From assembly GCA_009823505.1 (NCBI GenBank), contig VZQC01013859.1, positions 295,245 through 359,244 on the forward strand: 64,000 nt of DNA, given 5' to 3'. Under the pieces are notes generated by a model that made no database searches, was not told the origin of the DNA, and worked only from the letters and a program-made list of their open reading frames with translations. A program made the translations under genes and the position numbers. Each line of letters starts with the position of its first letter. Positions within the stretch are counted from its first letter, which is position 1. The DNA is from Rhizomys pruinosus (Eukaryota; Chordata; Mammalia; Rodentia; Spalacidae). Positions 44,606-56,471 of this stretch are shown here, in pieces.

Positions 44606-44984
44606 TGTTGTCTTTTCTTTGTAGGGATTCTGCATCTGTGCTTGGTGGACATCGAGCTTGCTCTTGGGACTTAATTCCATCAAGGAGAGTGGAATTAGTG
44701 TATGTTCTTTTCAGGAAGATGCTTTAGGAACTCTTCTTCCATCTCTGTTCTCTTTCTACCAAGGTGTTGCCATTGATGTCTGAACAATGTGACTGAGAAA
44801 TTTATCTTTATTGTTGAAGGGCAGCACTGGTTTAAGGTCAAGCTCAATAAGAGTTCTGGTCTCTCAGTTTTTATTATGGTTATCTTTGCCACACTGCATG
44901 GAGGCCTACATTTTGGGTTACAACCATATGACATCATGGCTATGAAGATAGGCATTAGAGAGGTATCTTATGCAATGCACAGAC
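44606..44984. other. Unrecognised DNA
   Basis: Nothing recognised; the overlapping frames on both strands (44695-45034) have no domain. Confidence 0.45.
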
Positions 44985-45145
44985 CACTTACTGTCTTCCA
45001 CTTTCTCAAGAGCTTCCTTTTTAATGGGGAATAACAAAATCTACCTTATAGTATATGTCATAAGGACTGAGTGAGTTAATTAATGTTTCATAAAGTATTC
45101 TGGTATACAAAAAGTACAGAATAAGTAGTAACTATAGTTATTATT
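44985..45145 (+). mobile_element. MIR SINE, 3' half
   Basis: 'tttttaatggggaataacaa', 'aaggactgagtgagttaatt' and 'cataaagtattctggtatac' match the MIR 3' half order. Confidence 0.7.
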
Positions 45146-46009
45146 TCGCTTTTATATAATCAAATATACTTTAAAATTTGGAATGATGTGAAAGATGACT
45201 GCATACTCCAATCTGTTCAGTGACAGAACACATCTTGTGAAGCTACTATAACATATCATGTTTCATTTTTACCTAGGCACTTGTCACGGTGGTTACTTAC
45301 TTTGTTCAAAGATGCTTCTTCCTAAAAAAAAAAAAAGACGTGTCTTCCTTCTTCTCACTCCACTGGCATAGTACGACCAGGTACACTTACACACATGCAG
45401 GCAGTACACTCATACACATAAAAAAAATCTCAGAGATGTAGCTCACAAAACCAAAGTGGCCAGTTTTACTGGCTCAGTATATGACTTAGTGTAAGCTTTG
45501 ACTGATACTACCATTGACTTTCATATATGACAGCAGAGCATTATCTGCTATAGGAAAAGGCTAACTATTAGGGAAGGAGAGTCAGCCTCTGCAGAAGAGT
45601 AAACAACTGATAAGAGCCAAAGACCTCTTGTAAAAGACGGCAGAAAGGGTTCTACAGTAGGGAAACATGTACTTCAGGAAACATCTATGGAAGAGGATAA
45701 TGCACCTTACTATTTCCACATCTAATCCTCCAAATTTGTGAATGTGTTGCTGCATAGTAAATGTGCAGCAAGTTTTAAGCTTTATCCTGTTAAGTTAATC
45801 AGTCAACTATGAGATTATTCTAGATTATCCAGGTGGACTCAGTTTAATCAGAAAATTTCTAATACGTGGAAGAGAAAAGAAGGGAAGAAAACCAGAGGAA
45901 CAAGCACATGAGAACGTCTTGGCCTGACACATTGGTTTGAAGATGTTAGAATGACATTCTGACTATGTACGGCCTCCAAAAGAAGAAAAGAGAAGTGTGC
46001 CAGTAGATT
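45146..46009. other. Unrecognised DNA with a B2 tail scrap
   Basis: Contains a small B2-like 3' end at 45375-45430 ('cacatgcaggcagtacactc' plus an A-run) and an A run at 45324-45336; otherwise nothing recognised. Confidence 0.5.
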
Positions 46010-46345
46010 GCCATGAATGTGGTGAAATGCTTGAGCTAATTACTTGCTGGGTGGAAAGTCTTCAGTCCATGGTTAGCTCCAGCTGTGGCTGGCGCTTGTG
46101 GCAACACAGTTCACACGGCAGGCGCACAACCAGAAGAGACCTATTTACCTCATGGTGCCCAGGAAGCCAAGAGAAAGAGGAGGAAGGGGCCAGTTCTCAA
46201 TCCGCCCTTCAGAGGCATGCCCCTGCTGACCTAACTTCCTCATACCAGTCACTTCCTACAGGGTCTACTCTTCCTAATAGTGCCGTAGACTGGGGACCAA
46301 GCTTCCAATCCATGGGCCCTTCAGAGACTTTGAAGATCTAAGGCA
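46010..46345 (+). mobile_element. Old rodent dispersed repeat (URR1-like)
   Basis: 'gcatgcccctgctgacctaa', 'cttcctcataccagtcactt' and 'ctaatagtgccgtagactgg' recall the same type of repeat as 5280-5630. The 114-codon frame at 45997-46341 lies in it and is not a gene. Confidence 0.4.
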
Positions 46346-46439
46346 CAGCAGCAGGAAATGATGCTCCCACAGGGTCCTGCTGACAAAGATAGCTGAAAAA
46401 TTAAACACCTTAATAAAAATGAATTTTTAAAAAAAGAAA

Positions 46440-46545
46440 TAATAATTTCATTGAAAATGAATCACAGACCTAAATATAAAAAAATAAAACTTGTAAAGGA
46501 AAACACAGGAGAGCAATCTTTGTGTCTTTAAGCTAGGCAAGGGTG
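46440..46545 (+). mobile_element. Old L1 ORF2 fragment
   Basis: 'gaatcacagacctaaatata' followed by 'aaaacttgtaaaggaaaaca' matches the ORF2 segment encoding the C-terminal half in old mammalian L1s. Confidence 0.6.
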
Positions 46546-46904
46546 GCCTAGGAAGAACAGGTGTGCTCTCTCTGCATGGAAGGGCAGCTTCATGCAGCGC
46601 TGCCTATTTATCTGAGACACTGGACAAGATACATTTCATTAGCCTCTAGAGCTTGGTTCCTTCAAGTATTAACATTGGATTTACTCTGTCCGATTGCATG
46701 TTTGACTATAGCAAATCCTAAAATTTGTTTCTCTTCATTTACAACCTCATATGAAGTGACTGCCGTGCAGAATATTCAGAGTTCCGTCACACATGTGTGC
46801 CTTGCTAGTAGACTTCTTTCCTAGCTTTGTAAACTGTCTTCCAGTTTGAATGGAAAGTTCTGTGAGCTACGCTTTCAGCTGGGATCTTTGTAGGTTGAAA
46901 GAAG
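46546..46904. other. Unrecognised DNA
   Basis: Nothing recognised. Confidence 0.5.
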
Positions 46905-47045
46905 ATTGCCACGTTCAGCAGCTCACAACTATCTCCAACTCCAGCTGCAAGGTGCTCTTTTCTGGTCTCTGTGGGCACTGCCCTCTTCCCCACATACACA
47001 GCCCCTTTTCCCATACACATATACACAAATTTTAAAAAAATAAAA
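46905..47045 (+). mobile_element. B3-like SINE 3' part
   Basis: 'gcagctcacaactatctcca', 'ctccagctgcaaggtgctc' and an A-rich tail with cataca repeats. The 5' half is missing. Confidence 0.7.
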
Positions 47046-48019
47046 TCTATGAGCAAAGAAAGATTGCACTCTATATGTCTATTTCTAGATTACCTTATCT
47101 CTTCCCAAACATAGTAATAACCCTGAAAGAGTATGTGAAGATTTAACTGCTGCAAGTGCTCAGCGTTTGGAGGGCAGGTTACCAGAAGACATTTATTATG
47201 CAAATCCTGACTTAATGCTAACTTCAAAAACATCAGCTTCATTTAAGAAGCTATAATAGTAATTTTTAAAAAAGATAATTTCAAAGTAAATCACCAAGCA
47301 TTCTTTAAGTTTGTATAAAACTCTTGTTTTATATGTAATACAACTTCATGAAACTACTCATTGCAGAATTACCCACTAGGTGACACATGGTTATATTTAA
47401 TTCACTCTGTCCAGTGAGGACAGTTTTTCAGGAATCCTTGCAATGGTCACAAAGATAGCACTGTCATCAGAAGAGTGTCTTAAGAGTTATGGCTGTGGTG
47501 ACCACCACGGCTAAATGGAAGTCCGCTCACTCTCCTTTCTCCTCAGCTTGATAGTTCAGTTATTAATCCTCTGTTTTTCATTTCTAGCGTAGAGATAGTG
47601 ATTGTTACCTATGAGATGTCTATGAAATTTTCTCAGAAGAACTGGTTACAAGAGTGACTGGCATGAGAATATTCATTATTGTTTTACACAAAGATACTTA
47701 AGAAGTCACATTCTTTACCTTTACATCGCAACAAGATAGGCTGTAGCACAGAATTCCTCCCTGGGGAACCCATGCACATATTGTCTGCCCCACCTCTGGC
47801 TCCAGTTCTCTGGTTACCAGGCAAAGCAAGGAACAGATTCTTTAAGCTTAGTTTTGAGAAGACTAGAAAGTTTAATCAGCATTGCCTATAAAATAGGCAT
47901 AGCCTTACATGGCACAACAGTGCCTAAAACCACGGACATACCGGGAGCTCTTACACTGGACCTGGTTAATCCTTTGCTCTGCTTGATTTCAGAATTGAAC
48001 AAGGGAGAAGTTAAGATTC
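47046..48019. other. Unrecognised DNA
   Basis: About 970 bp without recognised features. Confidence 0.5.
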
Positions 48020-48096
48020 TCTTTTTTTTTTTTAATCTTTTTGAGACAGAGTCTCCCTGTAGCCCCAGCTGTCCTGGAACTCACTCTGTAGACCAG
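48020..48096 (-). mobile_element. B1 SINE cut off at an N
   Basis: Antisense B1 from a T-run to 'actctgtagaccag', then a single N at 48097 and unrelated sequence. The sequence after the N is not B1, so the N marks an assembly join rather than one unknown base. Confidence 0.85.
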
Positions 48097-48204
48097 NTAG
48101 GATTCTAGAGTCTAAACACTCAAAACTATGTAAACAATCCTAAATCTGAGATTAATTTTTTTAATCTGCATAGACTGCACTACAGTGTCTTTACCTTGCT
48201 ACAA

Positions 48205-48337
48205 ACAGGGTCTCCCTGTAGCCCCAGCTGTCCTGGAACTCACTCTGTAGACCAGGCTGGCCTTGAACTCACAAAGATCCACCTGCCTCTGCCCCCTGAG
48301 TGCTATGATTAAAGGGGTGGGCCACCACACCTGGCTC
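48205..48337 (-). mobile_element. B1 SINE lacking its tail
   Basis: Starts directly at 'acagggtctccctgtagccc' without a T-run and ends 'ccaccacacctggct'. It overlaps in content with the truncated copy at 48020-48096. Confidence 0.9.
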
Positions 48338-49589
48338 AAGATCCTCTTTTGTAGTGCCTTAAAGATGATTATTTCTAGACCATTGTGACGGCACCTTTCT
48401 CTCAGTAACAGCATGAGCACATGGCAGGTGAAGGTGTTCCCTCTTTGTCACACTCCAGTTGAAACTTCTCACCTGACATCCGACTTTAGCTTTTTCTTGA
48501 AGGACTACATATATTTCATGACCTTCACTATATAGTCTCTAGCCTTTGATTTTTATAAAGCCCTCCCTCTCTGACCAACATTTTGGAAAGTCTCCCTTTC
48601 ATTTTAGTTTGCTTTGTGTCATTTTAACTTCCTAGCTTGCATAATGCTAATGTGTATCTAGCTGGAAGGAAGCACTAGGGTATTTTCAGAATCTGTGCAG
48701 CAATCATAGGGATTTAAAGTCGATTTATCCGTAGTTTGGGATCCTTTCTTTCCTCAGATGTTATAATCTATCTTCCAGGTTTCTCAGTCTCTTAATCCTG
48801 AGGTACATTTTGAACTTTAATTTTTTTCTTGTCTGAGTCGAAGTTGGCTTTACTTTGCTTCCACGTCACCTCCCTAAGTACTCTGCCCCTCGCCTCCCTG
48901 GTGTGCCTGCATTTTCAAGGTCAGGTCTCCTGTGTCTCCATGGAAAACATAAATGTTTGAAGGAGAGCCCCAACTCAATACATAAAAGAGCAAATTGCCA
49001 TTCTATTCTTTTGTAAGCACCCATTATTTAATAAATTTTCATCTCCATCATTTCAAATTGAATACTTTTACTAAATAGTCGTCATATCTTTCTAGTCTGT
49101 ATTGCTATCATCTGTTTCCTCTTGAAAAATTTTATCAAAAAATCAATAACACGATTTGAGGATGAGATCTGATGATGCATAATGAAAAGACAGGGACATA
49201 ATGGCAGTTGTAGAAGGGGTATTGCTGCTATGTGACAGTCGTTGAGGAAAGTTGGTGGGAACAATGAGTGGGGGGGGGGGGGGGTGGCGCACAGGGCCTG
49301 AGAGCCCTGCTAGCAAATGTTTTAGTTTGGATTTTCATTCTTCAGTTTTCTGATCCATAAGCTTAACGTTGTTGTCTAGTATCTAACAACCCAGTTAAGA
49401 GCAACAAAAGCAAATGGTTTTCACATAGGAAGAAATCTAGAGGGATGAAGTTCTGTGCTGGTGCCCTGCCTTGTTGATACCAGCAAAGACTCAGTGCTTA
49501 TAATCTTACTAATGTGTTGCCTGTAGCATGTGGACATCTCAACTTTATGACGTTGGCATGTCCCGGAGGGCACTTCACTCTTGCTCTCC
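48338..49589. other. Unrecognised stretch with a G15 run
   Basis: About 1.25 kb without recognised repeats; a run of 15 G lies at 49270-49284. Confidence 0.5.
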
Positions 49590-49747
49590 AAGCATGCAGT
49601 GCCCGTGGAGGTCAAAAGAGGGCGTCAGATTCTCCTGGAACTGGAACATGGGCAGTTGTTAGCTGCCATGTGGGTGCTAGGAATTGAACCCAGGTCCTCT
49701 GAAAGAGCATCCAGTTCTCTTAACTGCTGAGCCATCTCTCCAGCCCC
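49590..49747 (-). mobile_element. B3/B2-type SINE fragment
   Basis: 'gtggaggtcaaaagagggcg', 'gaacccaggtcctctgaaag' and 'ctgagccatctctccagccc'; the tail half is truncated. Confidence 0.85.
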
Positions 49748-50369
49748 TGTCCTGCTTATAGATAAACTAATAAGCCTGTTTTGAAACAGAATTAATATGG
49801 ATTTCCAGTGATTGATGCTAAGTAATAGTGTCAAGTGTCTTAACTGTCACAATCAGCAAACATTTGTTTTTTTGTGAGTTGCAAGAAAAGATAATTTTAG
49901 AGAAATTGATTTTATATATCTACCTGCAGTAAGAAATATGTAAAAGCACCATGGTTGACTATTTTATTTTGCTACCTCATTGCTGTTTTTTTACTCCAGT
50001 TTACTATTTTAATATTAATGAAGACAGAAGCCATGCAGAATAGAGCAGGGAGCAGAGACTGAGGACTGGTGAAGTAAATCCACTTCATTCATCTAGGAAG
50101 AGACCTAGCAGATGTGGTTTTGTAACAAGTAACATTTGATTATAACAGTCAGGATATAGAGAAAAGAATATTCTATCCAGGACATGTTAATATTTTATTT
50201 CCTGCCATTTACATCATTTTAATTTCTTATTTATTCAAGGTTAGAAATAATTGGCTGTTACTACTCTCACTTAGAATTTTTATTTTTGCACACTTTCCTA
50301 GAAAATGGGTAGGAATTCTTTTCTTTTTGTTTATTTAAGATTTTAATTTGGAGGGTGGAGAAGTCCACC
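49748..50369. other. AT-rich unrecognised DNA
   Basis: Nothing recognised. Confidence 0.5.
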
Positions 50370-50514
50370 CAACAGTTCACTCCTGTTAACAGAGCACCAG
50401 AGCTTGGTTTCCAGCACCCATGTTGTGCAGCTTATAACTGCTTATAATTACAGCTGCAAGGGATCCAATACCCTCTTCTGGCCTTTGCAGGTACCTGCAG
50501 TAGTGTACATACCA
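50370..50514 (+). mobile_element. B3-like SINE
   Basis: 'cctgttaacagagcaccaga', 'ggtttccagcacccatgttg', 'ccctcttctggcctttgcag'. Runs into the compound microsatellite. Confidence 0.72.
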
Positions 50515-50540
50515 CACACACATTCATGCACACACACACA

Positions 50541-50596
<56 letters not shown>

Positions 50597-50615
50597 AATG
50601 CACTCTAAATGCACC

Positions 50616-50662
<47 letters not shown>
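50515..50662 (+). repeat. Compound (CA)n(CT)n(CA)n(GA)n microsatellite
   Basis: CA blocks, a CT block at about 50542-50573, another CA block, a short spacer and a GA block at about 50619-50662. The CT and GA blocks are complementary. Confidence 0.95.
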
Positions 50663-50664
<2 letters not shown>

Positions 50665-51239
50665 AGATGAACAAAATACATGGTGCACGCGGAAACTGAG
50701 ATAATGGATATGGAAGACTCTAAAATTCCAAAAAATGTGAATATAATATATCGAATGTATATAATAAATGCAAAAAATTTTTAATTAAATAAACTAATAG
50801 CAATGCTTTTATTTATTTTATTATTTTTTATATTAATTATTATTTTTTTCTTGTTTCCTGGTGCTTTCAATGCCTTTCTTAGAAAAGTAAAATAATGAAT
50901 GGTGTAATCAAAATCTAATAAGAAATATTAAAAACTTATTTATAAAATCCTTATGACTATTTCTTTGCTCATTTAAGTAGAATACCATTTTAAGATAATT
51001 TAAAATGGAAGCTATAATTAGTTTGGGTATAGTGATACAAATACTCTTTAAAGGCTTCTGTTCTGTTCAAGTATGGTATCTATCCCCTATGTCTTCCCTA
51101 TTTGAGACAGAATGAGAACATATGCTCTATTATGACACTACAAACCACTCAGTCATCTATGTCTCATTTTACAGATGAGAAAAAAGATTTCAAGATTAAA
51201 TTTATTTCCGACAAAAATAGATGTCCAAGTCAAGTACTT
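50663..51239. other. Very AT-rich unrecognised DNA
   Basis: No feature recognised; strongly AT-rich at 50740-50960. Confidence 0.5.
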
Positions 51240-51412
51240 CTTTTTGTTTTTTTTTTTTTTTTTGTTTTTTGGTATTGAGACACGGGTCTCCCTGTAGTCC
51301 AAGCTGGCCTTGTACTTGCATTGTAGGCCAGGCTGGTCCTGAACTCACAGAGATCCACCTGCCTCTGCCTCTGGAGTGTTGGGATTAAAGGTGTGTGCCA
51401 CCATGCCTGGCC
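51240..51412 (-). mobile_element. B1 SINE
   Basis: T-run, 'gagacacgggtctccctgta', 'gttgggattaaaggtgtgtg' and 'ccaccatgcctggcc'. Moderately diverged. Confidence 0.9.
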
Positions 51413-52251
51413 AAAGCAGTCTTTTTTTAGCTGGTACAAATAATTCATTTTAAAGCACTAAGACATGGGTAGATGTCAGAACTATAGTAAGCTTCCTAGA
51501 GCCATACCAACTTATGATTCTTATTAGAGAGATATATAAAAAAATGAATCAGAGAATACTTGTAATGCAAAGTGTAAGAAAGAAAGAGATGGCATGGGAA
51601 CAGATTGGGCTGTGAGGTGACTCTGAAATGCACAGCTGGGAAACATCTGCATGTTAGTGTTGTCAGGGCAACCTTCGGAAATGAAGTTTTAAGTGTTCAT
51701 AAAGCTTCTTAAAATAGTACTTCATTTTATCTAGCGACTTTTAAAACACAAAGAATCAACATTCAGATTACAACAGTTTTGACAATTTCACAAATGACCC
51801 TCACGATAGCTTCAGTAGGCCATGGTGTTCTGGCCAGGCACAAAGATGTGCATTTCAAGTACCAGCTCAGATTTCTTTCTAGCACCCAACCCCACCATTC
51901 TCTTTCTTTAATAGAAAATCTTTAGCTTATGAATGTCCATTCTGTAGGCTTTTTTTCCCCTAAGATAAGACTGTTGACATTTGGGACCTGGTTACTTTCC
52001 AAAGACTTTATGGCAGTCAGACCAGGTGATCTATCCTTCATTTGTACCGGAATGTCTTCCACCTACTGTATAAGGGGTCACATGAGCTCCTGGAGTTTGA
52101 AGCCCCAGTCAAAGCAATGGCTACCATATTTTAGAATAAGTCAGCAGAAAACAGTCATTTTCTGCAGGGCCACCATTTTTTTTTTTTTTCTAGAGATGTC
52201 AATATTAGTGAAGTTCTTTCTCTCCCCATCTATTCGCACTATGAAACATAT
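51413..52251. other. Unrecognised DNA
   Basis: About 840 bp with no repeat family recognised. Confidence 0.5.
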
Positions 52252-52263
52252 AAAATTTTCTCT

Positions 52264-52488
52264 TGGGGCTGGAGAGATGGCCTAGTGGTTAAGAGCACCA
52301 ACTGCTCTTGCAGAGGACCCGGGTTTGATCTCCAGCACCCACATGGCGGCTAAGAACTATCTTTAACTCAAGTTCCAGGGGACTCTGACACTCTGTTCTG
52401 ACTTCCACGGCACTGCATGACATGGGTGCACAAAGCTACATGCAGACAGTACATTCATGCACAAAATAAATAAATAAATAAATAAATA
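52264..52488 (+). mobile_element. B2 SINE, 12-bp TSD
   Basis: Sense B2 from 'tggggctggagagatggcc' to an (aaat)n tail. Duplication aaaattttctct at 52252-52263 and 52489-52500. Confidence 0.95.
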
Positions 52489-52500
52489 AAAATTTTCTCT

Positions 52501-53699
52501 CTAAGAAAGTAGAATCAAAGAATAGCCTGTGTCCTTGGGTGAAAGAGGTAGCAGTGAAGCTTGGTGGCTAACAGCTAGCAGGGGATCCAGAGCAGCTGGG
52601 CTCTTGCTAACTATGGAATCTGGAGTGTGATTTCTTGAGTCTGTGTGTTCCACAGTTTCCCTATAGTTTCATTCCTCTGTGGGCCATCTCTCTGGTGTGG
52701 GATAACACCCAGCATCTTCTCATGGATCTTCCTCCAACATCTCTGATGTCTCGTCCAGGTGTATTAAGTTCTATTGAAAAAGGATGCTAGTTCTCAGGAC
52801 ACAATCGGTTGGCTGGCTCCCTAACTTTATGATAGGAAGAAAGGAAAATAGTAATCAGCCCTTGAGAACAGCCAGGCAGAAAAATACTTTCTTGCAGAGG
52901 TTACCATGGTTTATCCCATGGCAGTAAAAAGGCTTCTAATGGGATACTCATCTGTGAGGAAGACATTCTGTTGGGATTCCCTCAAACAGAACTCGAGCAT
53001 GACTGTTTTCAGGATCGCCTTCTCAGCCATTTCTGTGGAGATCATAAGCACTTGATTTGATGACGTCTACTGTCACTGCTCTCTTCATCAGGCTATTGTA
53101 GCTTTTTCTACTGGGTGTCGCAAGCATCTGGTTTGTGGACATATCTGCTCTTCTGTCTATCTGCTGTCTAATCTTTGACTTTTGCTTTCTACAAGATGAA
53201 CTCATTAATTTAAAACTGAAAGCACAGTTATCATAGATGATTCTTTTGTACAAAACAAAATAATATATACTTGTGCAATGTTTTTGCTTAATTGGATAGT
53301 CTTTGCCTTTTTCCTAAATTAAGTCATCTACACAATTGCATTTTACCCTGCTAGCTTGAGTTGAACTCTATCTTTGTACTTTTTGTTGTTGTTGTTTCCT
53401 TGTCTGTTTTTAAATCCACTTTAGCTCTTTTCTTGAAAAGTTAAACATTCTCTTATTATCCAAAAGTTAAACATTCTCTTATTATCTTTTATTGGTGGTT
53501 TTTGCATGAAGAGAAATTAACAGCATGTTTTTATTTTGCTTATTTATTTAGCTTTCATTATTCATCTTCTTCCAGAATGGAACACTCAATACGACAGATA
53601 AATGATAGTTCTGTCCTTATATTCTCTGTTTCTATTTTCATGTCTTCAAAAAATAGTATAGACTGTGCATATGAGAGAATACTTGTGATATTTAACTTT
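52501..53699. other. Unrecognised stretch with a 26-bp tandem duplication
   Basis: Contains the tandem pair 53436-53461 and 53462-53486 (aaaagttaaacattctctta...). No gene or repeat family recognised otherwise. Confidence 0.5.
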
Positions 53700-53925
53700 T
53701 TGAGTCTTATTTATTTTGCATAACATTATTATATCCAGTACCATCCATTTCCCTGAAAATAACATAATTTTGCTCTTTATGGCTTAGTAACACTCCATTG
53801 TATATATAGTATTTTATTCATTTATCTGTTTATGATTGTGAATAGTGTCCTTATCAACATGCATGTGCAAATATCTCTAAGGTGTTTTGATTTATATTAC
53901 TTTGGGTATAAACTCAGAAGGTAGG
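53700..53925 (-). mobile_element. Old L1 ORF2 C-terminal fragment
   Basis: 'aacactccattgtatatata', 'tgattgtgaatagtgtcctt', 'atgcatgtgcaaatatctct' and 'ttactttgggtataaactca' are the antisense ORF2 C-terminal region of a non-young L1. Confidence 0.82.
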
Positions 53926-54345
53926 CCTGTCTGTTCCCTCTTCTGAAATGGTCCCCAAGCCCTGGGTAGCAGAGGTTTGATATGCGTCCTATTCAGGAAT
54001 AAGCACTCTACAGTCTCTTATTCTCTCCACTTTAGCCAATTGTGGCTTTCTGTGTTAATCACCATCTGTTGCATGAGGACACTTCACTGATGTGAGTTGA
54101 GACATGCATTAATATTCTCTGTGCCCCAGTTCCTCTATGTTCCTTGAGTCTTAGGTATAGAAGTTGCATTGAAGATGTGTCATTAGGGTCAGGCATCTCA
54201 CTGACACTTATGCCGTGCATCTGACCAGCTGGAGGACTCTGTAATAGTGTCCATCTGTTGTAAAAAAATTTTTTAGTGAGCTGTGAGAGGTATACTTGTC
54301 TGTAAATATAAGGATGCCTATCTAACATACAGTAAGAAATTACTT
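53926..54345 (-). mobile_element. Dispersed repeat, copy A
   Basis: Minus-strand sequence over about 54060-54340 is homologous to plus-strand 60650-60870: both read 'ccttatatttayagacaagt', then 'acaacagatgga', then 'gtccagccctaa'-like blocks. Probably a segment of an old rodent L1-associated repeat; not named. Confidence 0.55.
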
Positions 54346-54584
54346 TTGTCTAGGGATGTCACCAGATGTGGGTTTTTCTCTAGGACCCTCTCCACCCATG
54401 TGAATTTGGCTAAGTTTATAATACAACACATGAGTTCCCTCTCATTGAGCTGGCCTTAATGTCTAGACTTTTTTGAGTCTTTTATTACAACTGAATTTTG
54501 AGAATTACATATATTTTGATCATATTTAGATTCCTTCCCCTCTTCACACCTCTTTATGACCCTTACCCCATTTCATGTTCTCTC

Positions 54585-54631
<47 letters not shown>

Positions 54632-55034
54632 TATAGAGTCAATTTTGTACCCCCAATGTCTTTTGGTGTGGGTTTATTCACTTCCCCCTCCCAGATGTGC
54701 TTTTTTAGTTTCCTGAACTCTCCGGATTTTCAAATTAAAACACATATATCTAAGATTTCAAAGCTAACATCCATCTATGAAAGAGAACATGTGACATTTG
54801 TCTTTCTGGGTCTGAGTTATCTCACTCAAGATAATTGTTTCCAGTTCTATACATTTACCTGTAAATTTCCTAATTTCATCTGTAAGAACTTAATAATATT
54901 CCATAGTGTATATGTACCAAACATTGGTTATCTGTTCATCATTTAATTACCATCCAGGCTGTTTCCAGTTCATTGATATTATGACTAGGGCAGCAATGAA
55001 CAAGTATTTCTGTAGTAGGGTATAAAGTCTTTTA

Positions 55035-55269
55035 TTTTTTATTCTTTTTAATTTTTAAAAATTTATTATGTGTATGAGTGTACTGTCTGCATGTAGGTTG
55101 GTGGACCCGTGTAGTGCAATGCTGTGGAGGTCAGAAGAGGGTGTCCGATTCCCCTGGAATTGGAGTTAAAGATGGTTCTTAGTAGCCATGAGGGTGCTGG
55201 GAATCGAACCCCGGTCCTCTGCAAGAGCAGGCGGTGCTCTTAACTACTGAGCCATCTCTCCAGTCCCGG
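55035..55269 (-). mobile_element. B2 SINE nested in L1, 14-bp TSD
   Basis: Antisense B2 with 'tactgtctgcatgtaggttg', 'gaatcgaaccccggtcctct' and 'gccatctctccagtccc'. Near-duplicates tataaagtctttta (55021-55034) and tatagagtctttta (55270-55283). Confidence 0.93.
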
Positions 55270-55574
55270 TATAGAGTCTTTTAGGTATATGGCTGGATCA
55301 TATGATAGATCAGTTTTGAAATTTTGAGGAAATCTCCACACTGATGTCAGAAGTTACCACACCAGTCTGCACTGCACCCGGAAGTGGTTAAGTGCTCTCC
55401 TTTGTCCACAACCTCACCACCATTTGTTGTTGCTTGTTTTCTAGATCTAACCATTATGTTTAAGATGAAATCTCAAAATGGTTTTATTTGCATTTCCCTG
55501 ATGACTAAAGATGCTAAATATTTAAAAAATCTATTTCTCAGTCATTAGCGTACCTTGACCCAATTTTTAATTTT

Positions 55575-55718
55575 TGCTTTTTTTTTTTTTTTTGTCTTTT
55601 TGAGACAAGGTCTCCCTATAGCCCCAGGCTGGCCTCAACTTTACAGAGATCTGCTTGCCTCTACCTCTCCAGTGCTGGGATTAAAGATTAAAGACATCTG
55701 CCACACGACTGGCTTCCT
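55575..55718 (-). mobile_element. B1 SINE nested in L1
   Basis: T-run, 'tttgagacaaggtctcccta', then 'gtgctgggattaaagattaa' with a small internal duplication of 'attaaag'. Confidence 0.88.
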
Positions 55719-56247
55719 TTTCGTGTTTCTTTTCTTTTCTTTCTTTTTTTCAGTTCTTTGCTTATCCTAGATTCTAACCCTCTGCCAGGGGTACAGCCGG
55801 TGAAGACATTTTCCCACTCTGTGGGCTGCCTCCTCACTCGAATAATGGTATTATTTGCTATATAGAAGCATTTTAGTTTCACAAGGAGCCATTTGCAAAT
55901 TGTTGGAGGTAACGCTTACACTATAGACGTCCTGTGTCTAGAAGTTTCAGTGGATTCCCTCTTATTTCCTCTACTGTATTCAGGATACTGGGTCATATGA
56001 TGAAGTCTTTCATCCATTTGGAATTGAGTTTGTGTGCAGGGGGAGATACAAGGTTTAGTTCCATTCTGGTCCACTATCCAGTTTGACTAGCACCATTTGT
56101 TGAGCATAATTTGTTTAGAATAAATACATATACACATACCTAAATGTATACAAATATGTACACACATAAAATTTGAGTTCAGTGTATATAACAGTAGTAT
56201 TTACCTGGATTTTCTATATATATTATAGTTAAAGATGGGTTTTGTTT

Positions 56248-56471
56248 CCTTTTATTTTATTTACTATTTTATGTGTATATGAGTATACTATCTGCATGTA
56301 AGTTTGTGCACCTGTGTCGTGCAATGCCGTGGGGGTCAAAACAGGGCATCAGATTCCCCTGGAACTGGAGTTAAAGACAGTTCTTAGCCACCATGTGGGT
56401 GCTGGGAATCAAACCCGGGTCCTCTGCAAGAGCAGTCGGTGATCTTAACCGCTGAACCATCTCTCCAGCCC
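56248..56471 (-). mobile_element. B2 SINE
   Basis: Antisense B2: T-rich start, 'actatctgcatgtaagtttg', 'gtcgtgcaatgccgtggggg', 'aaacccgggtcctctgcaag' and 'accatctctccagccc'. TSD not clear. Confidence 0.92.

Larger units (their letters stand above)
54480..56110 (-). mobile_element. Old rodent L1 (Lx-like) with nested SINEs
   Basis: Antisense L1: AT/C-rich 3' UTR (54480-54760, with a (AT)n run at 54591-54628), then the ORF2 C-terminal end ('atgtgacatttgtctttctg', 'taatattccatagtgtatat') and on to 'agcaccatttgttgagcat' near 56105. Interrupted by a B2 at 55035 and a B1 at 55575. Confidence 0.85.

Noticed and set aside
45997..46341. 114-codon frame resembling an exon
   Set aside because: It coincides with an old dispersed rodent repeat.
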